64,000 nucleotides of DNA, taken from UBA7446 sp038143535. GTDB taxonomy: Bacteria > Bacteroidota > Bacteroidia > Flavobacteriales > Flavobacteriaceae. The stretch lies in the NCBI GenBank assembly GCA_038143535.1, contig JAYQMD010000001.1:1426001-1490000 (forward strand). Direction: 5' to 3'. The notes under the pieces were generated by a model that saw only the letters and a list, made by a program, of their open reading frames with translations, had not been told where the DNA came from and ran no database searches. Below are positions 36,916-45,546 of the stretch, one piece after another (position 1 is the first letter of the stretch; each line of letters opens with the position of its first letter). A program made the position numbers and the translations under genes.

Positions 36916-39717
36916 ATGTCCAAAAACCGCCTTTTCCTTTTAGATGCTTATTCTTTAATTTTCCGTGGTTATTACGCTTTTATCAAAAACCCCAGAATCA
37001 ATTCCAAAGGCATGGACACAAGTGCCATATTGGGCTTTACCAATTCCCTTTTTGATGTAATTAAAAAAGAGCGCCCCGATCATCTGGCCGTGGCATTTGA
37101 TAAGGGAGGCTCAAAATTTAGAAATGCTATTTTTTCTGACTATAAAGCCAATCGATCAGAAACGCCAGAGGCCATTAAGATTGCTGTTCCCTATATCCAA
37201 CAACTACTCAAAGCCCTGCACATTCCATTCATTGAGCTGGAAGGCTTTGAAGCCGATGACATCATAGGTACGCTAGCCAAGCAAGCTGAAAAAGAATCTT
37301 TTAAGGTATATATGGTCACGCCAGACAAGGACTTTGCCCAGTTGGTGTCCGAAAACATATTTATGTATCGCCCTGCGCGCATGGGCAATGGCATTGAAAT
37401 TTGGGGCATCCCCGAAGTACAAAAAAAGTTTGAAATAACACATCCCGAACAAGTCATTGATTATTTGGGTATGATGGGCGATGCCGTTGACAATATCCCT
37501 GGGCTACCTGGTGTTGGTGATAAAACCGCCAAAAAATTTCTTGCGCAATACGGCAGCATGGAAGCGTTGCTGTCCAATACAGCCGACCTCAAAGGCAAAA
37601 TGAAAGAAAAAATCGAAGCCAACAAAGAGCTTGGGCTATTGTCAAAAAAACTAGCCCGTATTATACTGGACGTGCCTGTACAGTTTGATGCTAACGACTA
37701 TAAACTATCAGACCCTGATGTACCTGCGGTTAGTGAGCTGTTTCAAGAATTGGAATTCAGACGTTTGAGTGAAACTTTTGTCAAAGTCTTTAAGCCCTCC
37801 GAAGCTACTCCTGAAGTAACCAAATCAGAGACCAATGCGGCTCCTGTTGCCTTTGATTTGTTTAATCAACCCGGCAGTGGAAAAATTGAAAACCTGTCTG
37901 CATTCAAATCGCTTGACAATGTACTACACCATTACCAATGCGTGCAAACCGAACTGGAGCGTAACCTGTTATTGCAGACCATGCAACGACAAAAAAGTGT
38001 TTGCTTTGATACGGAAACCACAGGTCTAGACGCTGTGAGTGCATCGCTTGTTGGCATCGCATTTAGCTGGCAAGCCCATACGGGGTACTATGTGCCTATT
38101 CCAGATGATGCCGAAACGCGCAAGGCAATTCTTAACAGCCTATCGCCTTTTTTCGAAAATGAAGCCATCGAGAAAGTAGGGCAAAACCTCAAATATGACC
38201 TCAAAGTGATGCAGCAGCATGGGATTTCGGTCAAGGGAAAATTATTTGATACCATGCTCGCGCACTACATTATCAATCCAGATATGCGTCACAATATGGA
38301 TTTGTTGGCGGAGACCTATATCGGTTATCGGCCCAAACCCATCACAGATTTGATTGGTAAAAAAGGGGTTAATCAAGGTTCTATGCGCGATGTGCCTATA
38401 GACCAACAAACCGAATACGCTGCCGAGGACGCCGACATTACTTGGCAGCTAAAAGAACACTTCGAAAAGGAACTGGGAAAAAACGAGCAACGCGCTTTGC
38501 TTGACAAGGTAGAGCTGCCTTTGGTTCGAGTATTGGCTGCCATGGAGTTGGCAGGCATAAGCATTGATGTACCTTATTTGAATGAAATGTCCAACGTCTT
38601 ACAGCAAGAAGCTATTGCCTTAGCGCAACGTATTTTTGAACAAGCCGGTGAAACCTTTAATTTGGCATCGCCCAAACAATTGGGGCCTATTTTGTTCGAT
38701 AAGCTTAAACTGGTTGACAAGCCTATAAAAACCAAAACGGGACAATATTCCACGGCTGAAGAAGTGCTGTCTAAACTTGCCAAAGATCATCCCATAGTAT
38801 CTGATATTTTGGAATGGCGCAGCGTGCAAAAACTCAACAACACTTACGTAGCTGCTTTGCCAGATGACGTAAACGAAAAAACCCAGCGTATCCATACGGA
38901 GTACAATCAGGCGGTTGCTGCCACAGGGCGCTTGAGTAGCAACCATCCCAATTTGCAAAATATTCCCATTCGAACGCCAAGAGGCAGGCAGGTGCGTAAG
39001 GCTTTTGTTGCCAAAGACGATGAGCATGTGCTAATGGCTGCGGATTATTCACAAATTGAATTGCGCATCATTGCCTCGCTGAGTGAAGACCCCAGTATGC
39101 TGGCGGCCTTTAACAAAAACGAAGACATTCACGCTGCCACGGCTGCCAAGGTGTTTGGTGTGCCACTCGCAGAAGTAAGCCGTGAACAGCGAAGTCAAGC
39201 CAAAACGGTCAATTTTGGTATAATATACGGGGTATCGGCTTTTGGGCTTAGCAATCAAACAACACTTAGTCGCAAGGAGTCCAAGGAGCTCATTGATGCC
39301 TATTACGAAAGCTATCCAAAGTTAAAAGCCTATATGAGCCAACAAGTGGACTTTGCACGAGAGCACGGCTATGTGGCTACGGTATTGGGCAGGCGTCGTT
39401 ATTTGAAAGACATCAATTCGCGTAATGCCATTGTGCGCGGTGCCGCCGAGCGCAATGCAATCAATGCTCCCATCCAAGGAAGTGCTGCGGATATCATCAA
39501 GCTGGCCATGCTTAACATCTATGACAAAATGCAACAAGAAAACTTTAAAGCACAAATGTTGCTACAAGTCCATGACGAATTGGTTTTTGAATGCCCAAAG
39601 TCGGAATTAAATGCATTGAAGCAACTCGTAAAAACCGAAATGGAAGCAGCCTATTCTTTACAAGTTCCACTCACGGTTGAAATCGGTATTGGACACAACT
39701 GGCTAGAGGCGCATTAA
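36916..39717 (+). CDS. polA: DNA polymerase I
   Basis: This 933-residue enzyme handles Okazaki fragment processing and repair synthesis. The 5' nuclease domain occupies about residues 1-300 (LAVAFDKGGSKFRN, GFEADDIIGTLAKQ, PGVGDKTAKKF). The 3'-5' exonuclease domain keeps its first acidic motif, FDTETTGLD near residue 366, so proofreading looks intact. The polymerase domain shows motif A ADYSQIELRI near residue 708, the O-helix KTVNFGIIYG near 762 and motif C VHDELVFE near 884. The start at 36916 is preceded by a weak promoter-like TATTTTTA at 36889. Length is normal. Confidence 0.97.
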   Translation: MSKNRLFLLDAYSLIFRGYYAFIKNPRINSKGMDTSAILGFTNSLFDVIKKERPDHLAVAFDKGGSKFRNAIFSDYKANRSETPEAIKIAVPYIQQLLKALHIPFIELEGFEADDIIGTLAKQAEKESFKVYMVTPDKDFAQLVSENIFMYRPARMGNGIEIWGIPEVQKKFEITHPEQVIDYLGMMGDAVDNIPGLPGVGDKTAKKFLAQYGSMEALLSNTADLKGKMKEKIEANKELGLLSKKLARIILDVPVQFDANDYKLSDPDVPAVSELFQELEFRRLSETFVKVFKPSEATPEVTKSETNAAPVAFDLFNQPGSGKIENLSAFKSLDNVLHHYQCVQTELERNLLLQTMQRQKSVCFDTETTGLDAVSASLVGIAFSWQAHTGYYVPIPDDAETRKAILNSLSPFFENEAIEKVGQNLKYDLKVMQQHGISVKGKLFDTMLAHYIINPDMRHNMDLLAETYIGYRPKPITDLIGKKGVNQGSMRDVPIDQQTEYAAEDADITWQLKEHFEKELGKNEQRALLDKVELPLVRVLAAMELAGISIDVPYLNEMSNVLQQEAIALAQRIFEQAGETFNLASPKQLGPILFDKLKLVDKPIKTKTGQYSTAEEVLSKLAKDHPIVSDILEWRSVQKLNNTYVAALPDDVNEKTQRIHTEYNQAVAATGRLSSNHPNLQNIPIRTPRGRQVRKAFVAKDDEHVLMAADYSQIELRIIASLSEDPSMLAAFNKNEDIHAATAAKVFGVPLAEVSREQRSQAKTVNFGIIYGVSAFGLSNQTTLSRKESKELIDAYYESYPKLKAYMSQQVDFAREHGYVATVLGRRRYLKDINSRNAIVRGAAERNAINAPIQGSAADIIKLAMLNIYDKMQQENFKAQMLLQVHDELVFECPKSELNALKQLVKTEMEAAYSLQVPLTVEIGIGHNWLEAH

Positions 39718-39744
39718 GCCATTTAAACAAATCCAAAAATAGCG

Positions 39745-39775
39745 TTTGCATTATTGGGGATAGTTTGTACATTTG
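39745..39775 (+). promoter_or_regulatory. Promoter for rplM-rpsI
   Basis: TTTG (39745-39748), a 19-base spacer and TACATTTG (39768-39775) match the Bacteroidota consensus very well. A leader of about 50 bases follows before the GTG start of rplM; I see no strong hairpin in it. Confidence 0.75.
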
Positions 39776-39831
39776 CAGCCCGCCAAACAGGGGTAAGTCC
39801 TAGATGGTGCTAACGAACAAAAACGTATATA

Positions 39832-40287
39832 GTGGACTCATTAAGTTATAAAACCGTTTCCATCAACAAGCAAAACGCTGATAAACAGTGGGTTGTGGTT
39901 GATGCTGCCGATCAGATTCTAGGTCGCTTTTCTTCAAAAGTTGCCAAGCTATTGCGTGGTAAATATAAGCCAAGCTTCACCCCGCATGTTGACTGTGGAG
40001 ACAATGTCATTGTAATCAATGCAGAAAAAATTAAATTAACCGGTAACAAATGGACCGCTAAGTCCTATATACGTTACACAGGTTATCCTGGTGGTCAGCG
40101 TTCGCTTACGGCTACAGAATTATTTGAGAAAGACCCAACACGTGTTGTTGAAAAAGCCGTTAAGGGTATGCTTCCAAAAAACAAATTAGGTGCTGAATTG
40201 TTCCGAAACCTTTACGTTGTTGAAGGTGCTGAGCACGATCATGTTGGTCAACAGCCAAAAGAATTAAACATCAACGAGATAAGTTAA
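39832..40287 (+). CDS. rplM: 50S ribosomal protein L13
   Basis: This 151-residue ribosomal protein starts with GTG at 39832, giving MDSLSYKTVSINKQNADKQW, which matches the start pattern of flavobacterial L13. The core WVVVDAADQILGRFSSKVAKLLRGK and the motif GYPGGQRSLTATELFEKDP are intact. No in-frame ATG lies at a sensible position, so the GTG start is favoured. rpsI follows after one base, the usual L13-S9 pair, under the promoter at 39745. Confidence 0.97.
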   Translation: MDSLSYKTVSINKQNADKQWVVVDAADQILGRFSSKVAKLLRGKYKPSFTPHVDCGDNVIVINAEKIKLTGNKWTAKSYIRYTGYPGGQRSLTATELFEKDPTRVVEKAVKGMLPKNKLGAELFRNLYVVEGAEHDHVGQQPKELNINEIS

Positions 40288-40288
40288 T

Positions 40289-40675
40289 ATGGAAACCATT
40301 CACAAAATTGGTCGTCGTAAAACAGCCATCGCACGTGTTTACCTCTCTAAAGGTAAAGGTGAAATTACGGTAAACAAAAAGCCTTTGGCCGTGTATTTTG
40401 CACCTGCCACATTACAATATAAAGTAAACCAACCCTTTGCGCTTACCGAAACAGCAGGACAATATAACCTCACTGCAACTGTTGTAGGGGGTGGGCCTAA
40501 CGGGCAAGCTGAGGCCGTACGCCTTGCTATTTCAAGAGCGCTTTGTGCTATTGATGAAGAGAATCGTTTGGTATTAAAACCAAAAGGGCTACTTACACGT
40601 GACCCAAGAATGGTGGAGCGAAAAAAGTTCGGACAAAAGAAAGCAAGAAAAAAATTCCAATTCTCGAAACGTTAA
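40289..40675 (+). CDS. rpsI: 30S ribosomal protein S9
   Basis: This 128-residue protein begins METIHKIGRRKTAIARVYL and ends in the strongly basic S9 tail DPRMVERKKFGQKKARKKFQFSKR, whose final Lys-Arg reaches the decoding centre. It follows rplM by one base and shares its promoter. A gap of 140 bases, including a small GTTGC/GCAAC inverted repeat at 40683-40698 without a T-run, separates it from rpsB. Confidence 0.98.
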   Translation: METIHKIGRRKTAIARVYLSKGKGEITVNKKPLAVYFAPATLQYKVNQPFALTETAGQYNLTATVVGGGPNGQAEAVRLAISRALCAIDEENRLVLKPKGLLTRDPRMVERKKFGQKKARKKFQFSKR

Positions 40676-40815
40676 CCTTATCGTTGCAATATCGCAACAT
40701 CATGATCATTTAAATACCATTAATTTGTTGCCACTAGTTTAGCATCTAAATATCTAAGGCCGACAACATCGCCACTTTGGTATTGCTATTCAGGGAACGT
40801 AAACTAAAAACAACA

Positions 40816-41835
40816 ATGTCTATAATAGAAGTCAAAGACCTTTTGGATGCCGGAGTGCATTTTGGTCACCTTACCCGCAAGTGGAATCCCAACATGGCCC
40901 CATATATATATATGGAGCGCAACGGGATTCACATCATAAATCTGTATAAATCGGTTGCTAAAATCGAAGAAGCCAACGAAGCCTTGTCAAAAATCGCTGC
41001 GTCTGGTCGTAAAATCTTATTCGTTGCTACCAAAAAACAAGCAAAGGATATCGTATCTGAAAAAGTAGCTAACGTAAACATGCCGTACATCACTGAACGC
41101 TGGCCTGGCGGTATGCTGACCAACTTTGTTACCATCCGTAAAGCGGTAAAGAAAATGGCAGCCATCGATAAGATGAAAGCTGACGGTACTTTTGAAACCC
41201 TTTCTAAAAAGGAAAAACTGCAAGTTGATCGCTTACGTGCCAAGCTAGAAAAGAACTTAGGTTCTATCTCGGACATGACGCGTTTGCCAGGTGCGCTTTT
41301 TGTGGTAGATATTCGTCGTGAGCACATTGCCGTTAAGGAAGCACAAAAATTAAACATCCCGATTTTCGCAATGGTGGATACCAACGCAGACCCGCGCGAG
41401 GTTGACTACGTGATTCCAGCCAATGACGATGCCTCAAAATCTATTGAAAAGATCATGACTTTGGTTACCGATGCTGTTGCCAAAGGACTAAAAGAACGCC
41501 AAAAAGACAAAGCAGATGCTGATGCCGCTGCAACTGAAGGTGAACTTGTTGCACCAGCTGCACCCGTCGAGGATACTGCTGAAGAAGCCGTTGAGGCTGT
41601 TGCTGAAGAGGCTGTCGAGGCCGCTGCTGAGAATGCTGTCGAGACTTCTGCTGAGGAAGCTGAAGCTGCCGAGGTAGATAAGCCTGCTAAGGCAAAGCCA
41701 ACTACCAAAGCAAAGAAGAAAGCTGCGCCAAAAGCGAAGAAAACCGCTAAAACAAAAAAGAAAGCTGCGCCCAAGGCTAAAAAAGCAAGTACGCCTGAAG
41801 TAGAAATGGAAGAACCAACAGAAGAAGACAACTAA
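40816..41835 (+). CDS. rpsB: 30S ribosomal protein S2 with an unusual acidic-basic tail
   Basis: With the ATG at 40816 (MSIIEVKDLLDAGVHFGH) the protein has 339 residues. The S2 core ends near residue 235. The remaining hundred residues form a tail that is first acidic and alanine-rich (AEEAVEAVAEEAVEAAAENA) and then basic (KAKKKAAPKAKK repeated), resembling histone H1 or nucleoid-protein tails. An earlier TTG start at 40777 is rejected because it adds an unrelated basic peptide. S2 normally has a much shorter tail. tsf follows after 12 bases, the classic rpsB-tsf operon. Confidence 0.95.
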   Translation: MSIIEVKDLLDAGVHFGHLTRKWNPNMAPYIYMERNGIHIINLYKSVAKIEEANEALSKIAASGRKILFVATKKQAKDIVSEKVANVNMPYITERWPGGMLTNFVTIRKAVKKMAAIDKMKADGTFETLSKKEKLQVDRLRAKLEKNLGSISDMTRLPGALFVVDIRREHIAVKEAQKLNIPIFAMVDTNADPREVDYVIPANDDASKSIEKIMTLVTDAVAKGLKERQKDKADADAAATEGELVAPAAPVEDTAEEAVEAVAEEAVEAAAENAVETSAEEAEAAEVDKPAKAKPTTKAKKKAAPKAKKTAKTKKKAAPKAKKASTPEVEMEEPTEEDN

Positions 41836-41847
41836 ATAAAATACATT

Positions 41848-42675
41848 ATGTCAAAAATTACTGCTGCTGAAGTAAACAAACTGCGCAAAAGCACTGGTGC
41901 AGGTATGATGGACTGTAAAAAAGCACTTGTAGAAGCTGGTGGCGACTTTGAAGCCGCCATTGAGTTGCTACGTAAAAAAGGACAAAAGGTTGCTGCAAAC
42001 CGCGCCGACCGCGAAACCGCTGAAGGGGCTGTAATAGCACGTGTAAACGCCGATGCAACCGCAGGTGTTGTGGTGTCGATTAACTGCGAAACCGACTTTG
42101 TAGCCAAAAACGACAGTTATCTGGAACTCGCCAATAAGCTGGCGGATATTGCACTGGAGCACGAAACGAAAGATGCCTTTTTAGCAACCAACTTTGAGAG
42201 AGACCTTAGCGTTGCCGACAAACTAACGGAGCAAACGGGTGTCATTGGTGAAAAAATTGAAATTGGTGGTTTTGAACGCTTGGAGGCGCCTTTCGTAGGT
42301 TCGTATATCCATGCGGGGAATAAGATTGCCACTCTCGTTAGTCTCTCTACTGCGGTGGAAGGTGCTGCTGAAGCTGCTAAGAATGTTGCTATGCAAGCTG
42401 CTGCGATGAATCCCATCGCACTTAACGAAGATGGCGTTGATGCTGCGATAATCGAAAAAGAAATTGAAATTGCCAAAGACCAATTGCGTCAAGAAGGCAA
42501 GCCCGAAGCCATGCTCGATAATATTGCTAAAGGAAAAATCAAGCGTTTCTTCAAAGACAATACGCTGGTTAATCAAGCCTATATCAAAGATAGCAAACAA
42601 AGTGTTTCGGCTTATGTAAGCTCGGTTCACGCTGATCTTAGCGTAACTGGATTTAAGCGACTGGCACTAGGCTAG
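41848..42675 (+). CDS. tsf: Translation elongation factor Ts
   Basis: This 275-residue nucleotide exchange factor for EF-Tu begins with a UBA-like N-domain (VNKLRKSTGAGMMDCKKALVEAGGD) and carries the core motif NCETDFVAKND near residue 80. Length is normal for the Bacteroidota type. It follows rpsB by 12 bases and ends 25 bases before an intrinsic terminator. Confidence 0.97.
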   Translation: MSKITAAEVNKLRKSTGAGMMDCKKALVEAGGDFEAAIELLRKKGQKVAANRADRETAEGAVIARVNADATAGVVVSINCETDFVAKNDSYLELANKLADIALEHETKDAFLATNFERDLSVADKLTEQTGVIGEKIEIGGFERLEAPFVGSYIHAGNKIATLVSLSTAVEGAAEAAKNVAMQAAAMNPIALNEDGVDAAIIEKEIEIAKDQLRQEGKPEAMLDNIAKGKIKRFFKDNTLVNQAYIKDSKQSVSAYVSSVHADLSVTGFKRLALG

Positions 42676-42700
42676 TAACAAACCTTTATTAAAAATAAAT

Positions 42701-42731
42701 AAAGACCTCCAAAATTGGGGGTCTTTTATTT
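42701..42731 (+). terminator. Intrinsic terminator of rpsB-tsf
   Basis: AAAGACCTCC pairs with GGGGGTCTTT around an AAAATT loop (ten pairs, one G-T), followed by a T-rich run. It lies between tsf and the next gene. Confidence 0.9.
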
Positions 42732-42761
42732 ATCTTGGCAGTATCCAAATCCGAATATGCA

Positions 42762-44186
42762 ATGAAAACATGTGTCTTACTGTTGCTTTTTAGCTTTTCA
42801 ACAGCCGCCTATGGCCAACGCATTACTGTGCTGGACAGCAGCTCCCAGGAACCCATACCCTTTGTACATGTATACGACGGCAGCAAAGGCGTCATAGCCA
42901 GTGCAACAGGTACGTTTTACTGGCAAAGCAATGCCGCAGATTCCATTTCATTGTCTTGCATGGGCTATGCCAAGAAAACAATCGGTGTTGACCAACTCAA
43001 AGATTCCCTTTTTTTGATGCCTGAAGCCTTGTCGCTTGCGCCCATTGTGGTATCCAACAGAACCCTTACGGCAATAGAAATCATTGCCCGCGTACTTGAA
43101 AACACGCCCAACAACATGGACTTTGGGCTTTCGTCTAGCGAGGTGTTTGTGGAGTACAAAAATTTCTACGAAACCCAAAAAATGGATATCGATATTACAA
43201 AATCGACCATCGCGGAATTAGATCAAACATTTGTTGATGAAATCCTTAAGGAAATGCCTAAGAATGAAGAGAGCACTAACTACACCCAAAGCAAGTGGCT
43301 TAGAGACAGTGGAGGTTTAGAGTTAGACAAATTAGAAGTCATACTGGCGGCAAACCTCAAGGATTCACTGGCCGAAGCAATCTATGCCTCCCTTGAAGAA
43401 ACCGTTGAGGGCATCCTAAAAAAACGAATCAAAAAAGACTCCTATTTTAAAGTAAAATCAGGACCGCTTATTTCTGTAAAGGTCGATAACGGCAATGCTA
43501 AAGAAGTAGATTCAATAGCCAACGACACCCTAAAAGCAACACCTCAGGATTTTGCTAAAAGACAACTAGGCATGTTAAAACGAAGGGTCAATACATTGCT
43601 TTTTAGTGAAAAAAACTGGGCACTACCCTTTCTGGAAAAACCAGAAAAATACAAAATTATCAACGAGGGTATCGTCTATGACCAAAGGGTTCCTACCTAT
43701 AAATTGCGTTTCACGTCAAAAAAGAGAAAAGACTACAGCGGTTATCTGCTGGTGGATTTGGTTGATTATGGGGTACATAAAATATCCTACCACCACAACA
43801 AACACGCACTTAGAATTAAATTATTTGGATTGTTTTATGAGAAGCGACTTGATAGCAGAACCTATGTATTTGTCAAAAATCAATTGGACAAATACACCCT
43901 GTATCAGATAAAAGAAGAAGAAAAATTTACTTTTGGACTAAAAAGACCCATCAAAATAATTGAAAAAAACAAGGTGGTCAAAGGGCGCAACAGGCAAAAC
44001 ATATTGGCGATGGACGTTAACATGCGCATAAAAGAAGTTAATAAAACAAACATCTTTTTCAATTCGTTTACGCCTATTTCCAAAAAAGAATTCGATGCAT
44101 TGAAAGTTGTCCATACAGTAATTCCAACCGATTACTATTCGCTTGAAGCCGTTCGTGAGCTTATGCCAGGATTGCCCATAGAATAA
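42762..44186 (+). CDS. Carboxypeptidase-regulatory-like secreted or outer-membrane protein
   Basis: The ATG at 42762 gives 474 residues, starting with a clear signal peptide (MKTCVLLLLFSFSTAAYG, cleaved before QR). Residues about 20-100 form a carboxypeptidase-regulatory-like beta domain (VLDSSSQEPIPFVHVYDGSKG ... SCMGYAKKTIGVDQL), the fold that often precedes TonB-dependent receptor-like proteins. The remainder is mixed alpha/beta without a family I can name, and no beta-barrel TonB-receptor plug is seen. An upstream TTG start at 42735 adds residues that would spoil the signal. It stands alone between the tsf terminator and pyrH. Confidence 0.75.
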   Translation: MKTCVLLLLFSFSTAAYGQRITVLDSSSQEPIPFVHVYDGSKGVIASATGTFYWQSNAADSISLSCMGYAKKTIGVDQLKDSLFLMPEALSLAPIVVSNRTLTAIEIIARVLENTPNNMDFGLSSSEVFVEYKNFYETQKMDIDITKSTIAELDQTFVDEILKEMPKNEESTNYTQSKWLRDSGGLELDKLEVILAANLKDSLAEAIYASLEETVEGILKKRIKKDSYFKVKSGPLISVKVDNGNAKEVDSIANDTLKATPQDFAKRQLGMLKRRVNTLLFSEKNWALPFLEKPEKYKIINEGIVYDQRVPTYKLRFTSKKRKDYSGYLLVDLVDYGVHKISYHHNKHALRIKLFGLFYEKRLDSRTYVFVKNQLDKYTLYQIKEEEKFTFGLKRPIKIIEKNKVVKGRNRQNILAMDVNMRIKEVNKTNIFFNSFTPISKKEFDALKVVHTVIPTDYYSLEAVRELMPGLPIE

Positions 44187-44237
44187 GGATTTATTGGGAT
44201 CGGTTGCAGACAACTCGGTGTATCCCCCCGAACTTCT

Positions 44238-44245
44238 TATATTTG
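44238..44245 (+). promoter_or_regulatory. pyrH promoter, -7 element
   Basis: TATATTTG matches TAnnTTTG and lies 14 bases before the pyrH ATG. No TTG is seen at 17-23 bases upstream, so the match is partial. Confidence 0.5.
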
Positions 44246-44259
44246 CATAAATACACTCC

Positions 44260-44967
44260 ATGCCATACAAACGAATACTTTTAAAGCTAAGCGGCGAAGC
44301 ACTCATGGGAGACCGCACCCACGGTATTGACCCAAAACGCTTAAGCGAATATGCCCAAGAAATCAAAGAGGTTGTTACACTAGGGGTAGAAGTTGCTATT
44401 GTCATTGGAGGAGGAAACATTTTTAGGGGCGTTGCAGCTGCCAGTAACGGTATGGATCGCGTGCAAGGCTATTATATGGGTATGCTTGCCACCTGTATCA
44501 ACGGTATGGCACTGCAAAGTGCTCTCGAAGATGCAGAAGTACCCACCCGACTACAAACCGCCATCAAAATTGAAGCAATAGCAGAACCCTATATCAAACG
44601 GAGAGCAGTACGCCACCTCGAAAAAGGTCGTGTGGTCATCTTTGGTGCAGGAACTGGAAATCCATTTTTTACGACAGACTCGGCAGCCGTATTACGTGCT
44701 ATTGAAGTAAATGCCGACGTAATCCTAAAAGGAACCCGTGTGGACGGTATCTATACGGCAGATCCAGAAAAAGACAAGTCAGCTGAAAAATTTGACAACA
44801 TTTCCTTTAAAGACGTGCTAAGCAAGGGCTTAAAGGTTATGGACTCCACTGCCTTTACCCTAAGTCAAGAAAACGAGCTGCCCATTGTTGTTTTTGATAT
44901 GAACAAACCGGGTAACCTCAAAAAAGTAGTTATGGGCGAATCCATTGGAACATTGGTAAAACTTTAA
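44260..44967 (+). CDS. pyrH: UMP kinase
   Basis: This 235-residue enzyme phosphorylates UMP to UDP in pyrimidine nucleotide synthesis. The amino-acid-kinase fold shows RILLKLSGEALMGD at the N-terminus, VIGGGNIFRG and GTGNPFFTTDSAAVLRAIE. Length is normal. frr follows after three bases, the usual pyrH-frr pair. A -7 element is 14 bases upstream. Confidence 0.98.
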   Translation: MPYKRILLKLSGEALMGDRTHGIDPKRLSEYAQEIKEVVTLGVEVAIVIGGGNIFRGVAAASNGMDRVQGYYMGMLATCINGMALQSALEDAEVPTRLQTAIKIEAIAEPYIKRRAVRHLEKGRVVIFGAGTGNPFFTTDSAAVLRAIEVNADVILKGTRVDGIYTADPEKDKSAEKFDNISFKDVLSKGLKVMDSTAFTLSQENELPIVVFDMNKPGNLKKVVMGESIGTLVKL

Positions 44968-44970
44968 ATC

Positions 44971-45522
44971 ATGGAAGAATTAAATCTTATTTTGGAAATG
45001 GCTGAAGAAGCCATGAACAAAGCCCTAGAGCACCTAAACAAGTCGTTCACTAATATTCGTGCCGGTAAGGCCAATCCTGTGATGCTATCATCCGTAAAAG
45101 TAGATTATTACGGAACACAAACACCACTTAATCAAGTAGCCAACGTAAACACCCCTGATGCCCAAACCCTTTCTGTTCAGCCTTGGGAAAAAGTACTTAT
45201 CCCCGAGATTGAAAAAGCCATTATGGTGGCCAATTTGGGTTTTAACCCCATGAACAATGGGGAGTCGGTGATAATCAGTATTCCACCGCTGACTGAAGAG
45301 CGCCGCCGAGAATTGGTAAAACTTGCCAAGGCAGAGGCAGAACACGCCAAAGTCGGAGTGCGCAGTGCGCGTAAAGAGGCCAATGTAGAACTGAAAAAAC
45401 TTGAACTCTCTGAAGATGAACTCAAAAATGCTGAAGTTGATGTTCAGGAAGCTACTGATAAATTTATCGCCCTAATAGACGATAGGTATCAAATAAAAGA
45501 AAAAGAAATCGTGACTGTGTAA
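44971..45522 (+). CDS. frr: Ribosome recycling factor
   Basis: This 183-residue factor dissociates post-termination ribosomes with EF-G. The start EEAMNKALEHLNKSFTNIRAGKANPVML and the later NPMNNGESVIISIPPLTEERRRELVKLAK are diagnostic. It is co-transcribed with pyrH. Confidence 0.98.
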   Translation: MEELNLILEMAEEAMNKALEHLNKSFTNIRAGKANPVMLSSVKVDYYGTQTPLNQVANVNTPDAQTLSVQPWEKVLIPEIEKAIMVANLGFNPMNNGESVIISIPPLTEERRRELVKLAKAEAEHAKVGVRSARKEANVELKKLELSEDELKNAEVDVQEATDKFIALIDDRYQIKEKEIVTV

Positions 45523-45546
45523 GCAGTTCATGAACACATCATTGCT

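Noticed and set aside
40676..40815. Structured leader or autoregulatory element before rpsB
   Set aside because: Only a small GTTGC/GCAAC repeat and weak partial pairings can be drawn by hand; no known motif is recognised.
41406..41831. Long open frame antisense to the S2 tail, encoding a Ser/Ala-rich peptide
   Set aside because: It is the mirror of the low-complexity alanine/lysine repeats of rpsB and has no start context or promoter.
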